DNA of 43,224 bases from SbD1 sp049300095 (GTDB taxonomy: Bacteria > Desulfobacterota > Syntrophobacteria > Syntrophobacterales > Syntrophobacteraceae). Positions 7,646 to 14,093 of this stretch are shown in pieces (position 1 is the first letter of the stretch; each line of letters starts with the position of its first letter). A program made the position numbers and the translations under genes. Location of the stretch: positions 1 to 43,224 of the forward strand of contig JBAQYM010000147.1 of NCBI GenBank assembly GCA_049300095.1, given 5' to 3'. The notes beneath the pieces were generated by a model. It was not told where the DNA came from and did not search any database. It was given only the letters and a program-made list of their open reading frames with translations.

Positions 7646-9325
7646 ATGGATCGAGAGATCATCGCGATTGTACACGACAACCCCGAGGTGCTTGTGTTCT
7701 TGTCCCTTGCCCTCGGCTACCTCGTCGGGAAGATCAAGATAAAGGGTTTCGGCATCGGCACAACCGCCTCGGTCCTGCTCGTTGCAATGGTCCTGGGCCA
7801 ATTCACGATCGAGGTGGCGCCCATTCTGAAAAGCATCAGTTTCGCACTCTTCGCGTTCTGCATCGGTTACCAGGTCGGCCCGCAGTTTTTCGGGGCACTG
7901 CGAAAAGAGGGTTTGAATTACCTCGTGATAACGCTCGTCGTCGTGCTTGTCGGGCTGGCAACGGTGATGATTCTTGGCAAGACGCTGCACTTTGATAAGG
8001 GGACGACCGCCGGGCTGTTCGCGGGCGCCATGACGCAATCGGCGGTAATCGGCACGGCCGATGGGGCGGTCGACAAGCTCGACATCTCCCCGGCAGAGAA
8101 AAAGGTCCTCTATAACAACATTGCGGTGGCCTTCGCGATCACCTACCTGTTCGGCGTCGTCGGCGTGATCCTTCTTTTCAAGCTCCTGCCCGACCTGATG
8201 AGGATAGACCTCAAAGAGGAGGCCCGGAAGCTGGAAGCCGACATGGGCGGGGGATCGGAGATCAGGGACCCCGAGCTTTTTTCCTGGTCGAGGCAGGTGG
8301 GACTGCGGGCTTTCGAGGTGACCAACCGGCAGATCCCCGGCAGAAACGTCAGGGAAATCGAGATGTGCTTCCCCGCCAGGGTTGCCATTTATCACGTAAG
8401 GCGCGGGGATGAGCTGTTCCCCGCTCTCGAGGATACGGTAGTCGAGTACAGTGACATCCTCGTACTGGGAGGCAAGCACGTGGGTCTGGTCCGCGCCGCG
8501 GATATCATCGGGCGCGAGGTCGATGTCTCGGTCGTGATCGACATGGTGGGCGAATCGCTCGATGTCTGTGTGCTCAACCCGGAGTTGGTCAACAGGACCC
8601 TGGGTGATCTGGCGGGAGCACCCGAGGCGCACGGCGTATTCGTGACCCGGATAACCCGGCAGGGGCATGAGATCCCTATTCTGCAAGATACCGTCATCAA
8701 CAAATGCGACATAATGCATCTTCTCGGCTCGAAGGAGCACGTCGAGCGGGCCGCGCAATCGCTGGGCTATCCGGAGCGGACTTCGGCGGTCACCGACCTG
8801 GTGATGGTCGGCATAGGTTGTGTCCTGGGCACCCTGGTGGGCATGATCTCAGTCCCGGTTGCCGGTGTTCCCCTGACGCTCGGGTCGGGGGGAGGCGTGC
8901 TGGCGGCCGGACTGGTATTCGGCTGGCTGCGGTCGCTGTATCCGACATTCGGCCGGATACCTGATGCAGGGCAGTGGCTGTTGAATGATCTCGGCTTGAG
9001 CCTCTTCGTTGCCTGCGTCGGGCTGGCCTCGGGAAAGGCGGCCGTCGAGGCGCTTCAAACCACGGGCGTTTCCATATTCCTTGCAGGGGTCGTGCTGGCG
9101 GTGGCGCCCATCATCGCAGGGGCGATCTTCGGCAAATACGTCCTTAAAATGAACCCGGTCCTGCTGCTGGGCGCATTGACGGGCGCAAGGGTCATTCCTC
9201 AGGCGATGGCCGCTTTGGCGGAAGACGCCCAAAGCTCCACGCCGGCCCTGGGATTTGCCGCTCCCTTCGCATTTGCAAATGTATTCCTGACGATCATGGG
9301 AAGCATTATCATAAACCTCATGTAA
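7646..9325 (+). CDS. Aspartate:alanine exchanger (AAE) family transporter with two RCK-C domains
   Basis: This encodes 559 residues. It has an N-terminal membrane half (about 1-185) with the YidE/AspT duplication hallmarks FAFCIGYQVGPQFF and GAMTQSAVIGTADGA. Two cytosolic TrkA-C/RCK-C-like domains follow (about 205-285 and 290-370). A second membrane half (about 380-559) contains GSGGGVLAAGLVFGW and LTGARVIPQAMAAL. This architecture is that of AAE transporters (TC 2.A.81), which exchange or export amino or dicarboxylic acids. GGAGG precedes the ATG. It sits directly after the cysteine desulfidase-like gene, apparently in one operon, so it may import the desulfidase substrate or exchange substrate for a product such as alanine. 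That assignment is an inference. Confidence 0.85.
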   Translation: MDREIIAIVHDNPEVLVFLSLALGYLVGKIKIKGFGIGTTASVLLVAMVLGQFTIEVAPILKSISFALFAFCIGYQVGPQFFGALRKEGLNYLVITLVVVLVGLATVMILGKTLHFDKGTTAGLFAGAMTQSAVIGTADGAVDKLDISPAEKKVLYNNIAVAFAITYLFGVVGVILLFKLLPDLMRIDLKEEARKLEADMGGGSEIRDPELFSWSRQVGLRAFEVTNRQIPGRNVREIEMCFPARVAIYHVRRGDELFPALEDTVVEYSDILVLGGKHVGLVRAADIIGREVDVSVVIDMVGESLDVCVLNPELVNRTLGDLAGAPEAHGVFVTRITRQGHEIPILQDTVINKCDIMHLLGSKEHVERAAQSLGYPERTSAVTDLVMVGIGCVLGTLVGMISVPVAGVPLTLGSGGGVLAAGLVFGWLRSLYPTFGRIPDAGQWLLNDLGLSLFVACVGLASGKAAVEALQTTGVSIFLAGVVLAVAPIIAGAIFGKYVLKMNPVLLLGALTGARVIPQAMAALAEDAQSSTPALGFAAPFAFANVFLTIMGSIIINLM

Positions 9326-9468
9326 TGCGGACGGAAGAAGGGGCCGCCCCTTTCACCCGAGTCCTCGCGGTCCGGCATTGCACGCAGACTTGCGAGAGAT
9401 GCGCAATGCAATGGAAGCCCCTTCCTCCACGCTGACAATCCGCGGGGTTTTCGACAAGCCGGTGACTG

Positions 9469-10002
9469 CTACTCCGCGGCCGCCCCAAGAAAGACGCCCT
9501 TCACGCGGCCGTTCTTGAAACGGAAAATCATTCCGCCATAGATGGAACCGGCCAAGAACTGCTCTCCCCGCGTGGTAAACAAGAGGGCATCAGCGTCCTG
9601 GTATTTCCCGTAGACCTCGATGACATCCTCTTCCGTACTCCCGATCCGGATTCCGTGCTTTGTCTTGAGAGTGCAGGGACTCTCGATGGAAATCGAGCTG
9701 ATGGTCTTCGGCGCCCCCTTTCGCTCCGAGCCCATTTTAAGCGTGACACCGCAATCGGGGTATTTCCATTCGGCCACGTAATCTCCGGTCGCGTGCTCCA
9801 GTATTTCCTTCCCCCGTTTCGATTGGCAGGAGACGGCCTTCTTGACCTCCGCCTCCGGCATCCCGATATAGAGGGCGCCAATTCGCTCGGCATTAAGAAG
9901 AACGAAGGGGTCCTTTTCATCCGTGTCGGCTTCGCACAACGCGGGGACGGTAAAAACAACCACGAGAAACGCGAGCACAATTGCAATCAGTCGGGATTTC
10001 AT
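9469..10002 (-). CDS. Small exported protein, unknown function
   Basis: This encodes 177 residues from the ATG at 10002, set by a strong GGAGG eight bases upstream. The N-terminus is a clear signal peptide (MKSRLIAIVLAFLVVVF...ALC-EA). The mature protein has two related segments: IGALYIGMPEAEVKKAV (about 40-55) and GIRIGSTEEDVIEVYG (about 118-133). Each is a G-x-(M/S)-x-x-(A/D)-(E/D)V pattern, recalling BamE/SmpA-like or other two-lobed periplasmic folds. Two cysteines (in VSCQ and YPDCG) could pair. It is convergent with the transporter gene. I do not recognise a named family. Confidence 0.7.
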   Translation of the reverse strand: MKSRLIAIVLAFLVVVFTVPALCEADTDEKDPFVLLNAERIGALYIGMPEAEVKKAVSCQSKRGKEILEHATGDYVAEWKYPDCGVTLKMGSERKGAPKTISSISIESPCTLKTKHGIRIGSTEEDVIEVYGKYQDADALLFTTRGEQFLAGSIYGGMIFRFKNGRVKGVFLGAAAE

Positions 10003-10345
10003 CTTCTTGACCTCCTCCTGCCAAGCGACAGCTGGTAGTCCCCTGCTCTTGCTCATTCCAATGCGGGACCGAGCGTATCCAAATAGGGCAATCTGCGCGA
10101 AAACATGCAGGCTCGCAAGCTTATTCTTCGATCGAATACGGATGGGAGCGTGGACCTCAGGTTTATGCATGGCGGTGCGCCAAAATCACGCTGCACCCGC
10201 CGCGGCTCTCATATATCAAGCTGCAAATTAATCAGGGTGAGGGGACGTATTCAAGAACACGAGCGGCGGGCCCTAAAATTGCGATTTCAACGACAACCCC
10301 AAACAACCAGGCGAGGGGTCGCGGAGGTCGATGAGCGATGTGGAC
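10003..10345. other. Intergenic region, no gene seen
   Basis: About 340 bp between two leftward genes. It must carry the promoter of the small exported protein, but no confident -35/-10 pair was found. Base composition shifts from GC-rich here to AT-rich at the next gene. Confidence 0.5.
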
Positions 10346-11290
10346 TTATTTTCTTTCTCTTGCAAGGACTGCTGTCAGTGCAGTTCTGATCTCCCTTATT
10401 CTTTCCTCCTTACTACATTTGACTGTAGCGCGTTCCTTTTCTGCAAGCCAATTCATGGCAAATCCGTCATAGCTCTTGTCGATACCCATATTGAAGGGGA
10501 TCAGGCGCAAAAGAACGTGACCTTCGCTGGGATAGCATCCTTGGTAAATATGACTATACCCCATGGTTTTAAGACCTTGGCATACATTGGCTAAAGATTT
10601 CCCAATATAAGCTAGATCATCAACAGAACAATCAATCAGACCTCTCCTGTGGTTTTGACAAATGACTATCAGATCGTGTTTGATGTGCGGATCATCAGGC
10701 ACAATTACATATGAGTTTGAATGTTCAAGGTCAAGACTCGCTACATATTTATTACAGTCATTACAGAACGAACACTTACACTGCTCATCATCCTTATCTT
10801 CATTTGTATCTTCGGCGCTTATTTGCCATCCTGCACGGACTTCCTCAGCTATAATTTCGATCTCCCTTAATCTTACCTTCTTTTGCTTAGAATTCATATG
10901 GTCGAAATTGTATACAGCTGTATGAAATTCCTTTTCTGCAAGCCAATGTGGGACCAATCTATCATAGCTCTTATCAATATCAATGTTGAATGGAATTAGG
11001 TGAAAATGAACATGACCTTCGTCAGAATAGCATCCTGCATAAATATGTTTATAACTCATGTTTTTTAAGGCTTTGCATGCACTAAGCAATGATTCCAAAA
11101 TATGGGTTAGATCATCAGCAGAGCAATCAATCAAACCTCTCCGGTGTTCTCGAAGAGCGACTATCAGGTGATGTTTGACGTGCGAGTCCTGAGGCACTAT
11201 CACATATGAGTTTGGATATTCACATACAAGCCGGTTAACCTTCCATGCTTGCGTTTTCAGTTCCCTATAGTCATTACATAACCAACACAT
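10346..11290 (-). CDS. Tandem HIT-domain protein, one active and one degenerate site
   Basis: This encodes 314 residues from the ATG at 11290, which has AGGAG five bases upstream. Two homologous halves are plain. Half one (1-126) has CWLCND, then NSYVIVP, HRRGLIDCS, and the histidine triad HVHFHLIPF (93-101). Half two (about 171-290) has CKCSFCNDC, NSYVIVP, HRRGLIDCS, and HVLLRLIPF (258-266), where the second and third catalytic histidines are Leu and Arg. Each half starts with a C-x2-C, possibly zinc-binding as in GalT/HIT proteins. HIT proteins are nucleotide hydrolases or transferases that normally act as homodimers; here the dimer appears fused with one dead partner. The gene is visibly AT-richer than its neighbours (about 40% G+C by eye against about 60%), which suggests transfer. 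Substrate unknown. Confidence 0.8.
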   Translation of the reverse strand: MCWLCNDYRELKTQAWKVNRLVCEYPNSYVIVPQDSHVKHHLIVALREHRRGLIDCSADDLTHILESLLSACKALKNMSYKHIYAGCYSDEGHVHFHLIPFNIDIDKSYDRLVPHWLAEKEFHTAVYNFDHMNSKQKKVRLREIEIIAEEVRAGWQISAEDTNEDKDDEQCKCSFCNDCNKYVASLDLEHSNSYVIVPDDPHIKHDLIVICQNHRRGLIDCSVDDLAYIGKSLANVCQGLKTMGYSHIYQGCYPSEGHVLLRLIPFNMGIDKSYDGFAMNWLAEKERATVKCSKEERIREIRTALTAVLARERK

Positions 11291-11544
11291 GAACTCTCCT
11301 TTTATTTTGGCTGGTGGCGGGTGGCCCTGATGCTCGTTATCCGGGCGCGAAACGCAAGAGGGTTCGACGGTACTGTATTGACCTCTTGTTGCCTCGGAAC
11401 CGGTCAATAACTTGTCAGGGGCGCTCGCAGACTACAGAAAACGTTCAGAAAGGAATCCAGAAGCAATAACTAATGTACCACGCTGGAAAACCTGGCTGCC
11501 GGGACAGGAAAAGCCGGGCTTAGGTGATGATGACTTCCCCTGAC

Positions 11545-11619
11545 TCACATAATCTCAAATCCCGCTTTAGCCAGTGCGGCAACCAAGTCTTTGCCCGCCG
11601 GCGCCGGAAGTTTCGTCAT
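11545..11619 (-). pseudogene. hicA: hicA toxin remnant, nonsense codon after 24 residues
   Basis: The ATG at 11619 overlaps the hicB stop by four bases (ATGA). The frame reads MTKLPAPAGKDLVAALAKAG FEIM, typical of a HicA N-terminus, then TGA at 11547-11545. Beyond the stop, in the same frame, it continues VRGSHHHL (11544-11521), which matches the HicA R-x-R-G-S-H-H active-site segment. The TGA therefore stands where the family has an Arg codon, as a CGA-to-TGA change would give. After HHHL the frame no longer resembles HicA, so the 3' end is also lost. HicA is an mRNA interferase; this copy should be inactive. Confidence 0.8.
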
Positions 11620-11831
11620 AGGGCGACACTCACCTGTTGGACGCCAACAAAGTCTAGAGGCTCCGCTGTCTTACCCTCGACCTCAAGACAAAGCTCGATA
11701 GCCTCTTTTATGCGCGAGATAAGCTCGTCAAGGGACCTTGCCTGAGTATGGCAGCCCCTGAGTGTCGGGACCGAGGCAACATAGTAGCCTTCCCGGTCGC
11801 GTTCTATGATCACGTTGAATTTTCTGTTCAT
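11616..11831 (-). CDS. hicB: HicB-family antitoxin
   Basis: This encodes 71 residues from the ATG at 11831, which is preceded by GAGGTGA. The fold is the short HicB partial RNase-H-like domain: FNVIIERDREGYYVASVPTL followed by GCHTQA, SLDELISRIKEAIEL and EPLDFVGVQQVSV. HicB binds and neutralises the HicA toxin and may repress its own promoter. This short form has no obvious C-terminal DNA-binding domain. The hicA gene directly downstream is broken, so this antitoxin has no functional partner here. It lies beside a tRNA gene and an AT-rich gene, a usual setting for accessory DNA. Confidence 0.85.
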   Translation of the reverse strand: MNRKFNVIIERDREGYYVASVPTLRGCHTQARSLDELISRIKEAIELCLEVEGKTAEPLDFVGVQQVSVAL

Positions 11832-12054
11832 CTCAATCACCTCAATGACAAATTAAATCATCATTTTGAGCCGGCGCACCTGACAGGGTACTCGATACGG
11901 AGGCGTAGCACAAGGAAATGGAAAGGCTCGCTTTCAAACCATTTGCGCGGCAAGAAAAATCGAAGGATGCGTCACAAACTCAACGATGGGGGCAACTATG
12001 CGGGACCGAGAAATAATACCTCTTCACTTGTTCATAACAGCATGAAGTTACTGA

Positions 12055-12126
12055 AGCTGGCGATGGGAGTCGAACCCGCAACCTGCTGATTACAAATCAG
12101 CTGCTCTGCCATTGAGCTACGCCAGC
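12055..12126 (-). tRNA. tRNA-Thr (anticodon TGT)
   Basis: On the minus strand a complete cloverleaf can be drawn. The 7-bp acceptor is GCTGGCG/CGCCAGC, the D-arm contains TAGCTCAATGGCAGAGC, and the anticodon stem is GCTGA/TCAGC with loop TTTGTAA (anticodon TGT at 12094-12092). The T-arm has GGTTCGACTCC. No CCA is encoded; T follows the acceptor stem as the discriminator. TGT reads ACA threonine codons. Confidence 0.93.
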
Positions 12127-12203
12127 TTATCCCTTGTTATGTAATATTTTGGGGTCAAAGATGCAAGTGGAAAGGCGGTGGGGGGCGGCGGGCCGTTTGA
12201 CGC

Positions 12204-14084
12204 TCATTGGTTTTGATCCGGTATTCCGTCCCTGAATGCAAGGCACAGATCGCGCGATGCGCGGTGTTCGAATATCTTGCCCTCGGGCGTTATTCCCCGG
12301 ATGATGCCGTCGGCTAAGAAGCGGGACAGCAGCAGCATGCCGGCGGCGCGCCTCTTCGCGGATTTCGTGGCAAGGGGGGCGGTGGCGTGGAGGCCGGTGG
12401 CGGGGCTTCGGCCCCCCTGGGCGCGAAGATATTGCCATTCATCCGGGGTAAGCGATTTCATGAAGTTCAAGATTCTTCCGAGTCTCAGCAGGGTGGCCGA
12501 TTCCTCCCTGGTCGTGGTGTCGGAGACGGGCAGAGCGGTTGCGCGCATGAGTGAGAAGCTGTGGGGGAGGAGGTTCCCGCTCCGGCATTTTTCGAAATCG
12601 GCGCTGCCCGGCGCGGGATAGAATACGGAAACTCCCGCCAGGACTTTTTGAGAGGCAAGGTAGAGCAGGTCCGAAACGGAATCCCGCGCGAATTGTCCCG
12701 GGGCCCCGACGATGATGTAGCCGACGGTTTCCAGGCCGTACTTCTGAGCGGCTTGAAGCGCCTTTTCGAAAGCGGGGCGCACGTCGGGACGCCGGAATCG
12801 TTTCAACTGGTCCTGGCAGGTGGTGCAAAGCGAGAGATTGAGGGCGGTGAAGCCGGCATCTTTCATGGCCCGAATCACCTCATCATCGAGGGTCGGGGGG
12901 AAAAGGCCGTTCATAGCCCGAAATTCTATGCCGATCCCCGCAAAGCGCTCCTGTATCGATTCGAGGAGGGCGAGGAACCATTTTCTGTCAAACGAGATAT
13001 TTTCGTCTTCGAAGTCGATGAAGCGTGCGCCCGCATAGAAGACCGCGCGATTGAGCTCCTCCATAACCGACGCGGTGCTCTTCAGCCTGAAGCGCGACCA
13101 GGAAGCCCCTCCCACCGAGCAGTAGCTGCACTTCAACGGACAGCCCCGGCTGGCGACAACGACGGCGCAAGGTTTTTTCCTCCTTTGGTAGAACCCGGTG
13201 TCGATAAGCTCCGTTGCGGGAAAGGGCGCGTCGTCCAGGTCCTCGATAATGGAGGGAGGGTTCAGGAATATCCCGCCCTCGGCGATCCCGGTCCCCTCCC
13301 CCAGCCCCTCCCGCGCGGGGAGGGGAGAAACGGTACCGGATGCGATGCCCGGCCCCTCCCGCGCGAGGATGGGAGAAAGAGTGCCGGCTGCGATGCCCGG
13401 CGGCTTCGTCGTTTTTTTATTTATCGGGACCTTCGCCGCATTCGGATTTATCGGCATCTTATCAGGGGCGGTGTCGTGGGCGCGCAACTCGGGAGGAGAC
13501 CCGTTACGGAAGGCTATGCCCGGTATCTTTGCCGCATGCATCCGTATTGCGTCCGGCGCGGCGGCTTCGCGGATGGCCAGCGCAAGAAGCGGCAGGGATG
13601 GTTCGCCCTCGCCCCGAATGACATAATCCACGCACTTGTGCCGCAGGACATCCTCGGGCATTTCCGTCGGATGGTGTCCGCCAAGCACGATAATTGCTCC
13701 CGGACAGTGCCGCCTGACGGCCTCGGCCGTTTGTATCGCCTCGTCGCTGTACGCGCTGAAAAGCGATGATATGCCGACCATAAACGCCCCGCTCTTGCCC
13801 GCCAGCCTGCCGATTTCCTCGAAATCGCAGCCGAAGTGCCTGAACTCGTGAAAAAGCGAGAACGGCGAGGTATCCGGGCCCGGATAAAATCCCCGCAGGT
13901 ACGACATCTCGGGAGGCGGGTCCATCCGCCGCGCCTTGCGGGTTGCCAGGGCATCGAGGATTTGGACCGAAAACCCCTCCCGCATAAGCGCCGAGGCGAT
14001 ACAGGCAAGCCCGTGGGGAATGGTCCGTTTCGCGGTGAGATAAAAATCCCTTATCGGGGGCTGAATGAGGAGGATGTCAGGCAT
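12204..14084 (-). CDS. B12-binding radical SAM protein with repeat-containing linker
   Basis: This encodes 626 residues. An N-terminal cobalamin-binding domain (about 1-180) has LIQPPIRDFYL, GISSLFSAYSDEA, VLGGHHPTEMP and YVIRGEGE. The radical SAM domain begins about residue 305, with the cluster motif RGCPLKCSYC (C315, C319, C322). It continues through FIDFEDENISFDRKWF, typical of the B12-radical SAM class (YgiQ-distant, BchE/HpnR-type architecture). A Pro/Gly/Ala-rich linker (about 200-272) holds two 16-residue tandem repeats of the type GIASGTVSPLPAREGL. The C-terminus is about 130 residues of alpha-helical sequence. The gene starts 9 bp after priA ends, so it is probably translated from the same message. 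The reaction (methylation, ring chemistry or other) cannot be inferred. Confidence 0.85.
   Translation of the reverse strand: MPDILLIQPPIRDFYLTAKRTIPHGLACIASALMREGFSVQILDALATRKARRMDPPPEMSYLRGFYPGPDTSPFSLFHEFRHFGCDFEEIGRLAGKSGAFMVGISSLFSAYSDEAIQTAEAVRRHCPGAIIVLGGHHPTEMPEDVLRHKCVDYVIRGEGEPSLPLLALAIREAAAPDAIRMHAAKIPGIAFRNGSPPELRAHDTAPDKMPINPNAAKVPINKKTTKPPGIAAGTLSPILAREGPGIASGTVSPLPAREGLGEGTGIAEGGIFLNPPSIIEDLDDAPFPATELIDTGFYQRRKKPCAVVVASRGCPLKCSYCSVGGASWSRFRLKSTASVMEELNRAVFYAGARFIDFEDENISFDRKWFLALLESIQERFAGIGIEFRAMNGLFPPTLDDEVIRAMKDAGFTALNLSLCTTCQDQLKRFRRPDVRPAFEKALQAAQKYGLETVGYIIVGAPGQFARDSVSDLLYLASQKVLAGVSVFYPAPGSADFEKCRSGNLLPHSFSLMRATALPVSDTTTREESATLLRLGRILNFMKSLTPDEWQYLRAQGGRSPATGLHATAPLATKSAKRRAAGMLLLSRFLADGIIRGITPEGKIFEHRASRDLCLAFRDGIPDQNQ
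13304..13399. repeat. Two 48-bp tandem repeats inside the radical SAM gene
   Basis: Units 13304-13351 and 13352-13399 are about 85-90% alike by eye. Both are in frame and encode the 16-residue repeats of the interdomain linker. Each begins GCCCCTCCCGCGCG, a GC-rich hairpin-prone sequence typical of dispersed non-coding repeats, so this looks like a repeat that entered a tolerant coding linker. Confidence 0.75.
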
Positions 14085-14093
14085 GGCCCCGGC

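Noticed and set aside
7628..8758. 376-codon leftward open frame
   Set aside because: It is antisense to the AAE transporter, rich in His/Asp from the complementary strand, with no domain.
11545..11547. Selenocysteine TGA in hicA
   Set aside because: HicA is not a selenoprotein family, the position is Arg in relatives, and no SECIS-like hairpin or continuing HicA sequence follows.
12055..12126. Integrase/attachment site at tRNA-Thr
   Set aside because: No integrase gene and no duplicated tRNA 3' end were seen nearby, so an island boundary is not supported.
12561..13769. 402-codon rightward open frame
   Set aside because: It is antisense to the radical SAM gene, with low-complexity composition and no ribosome site.
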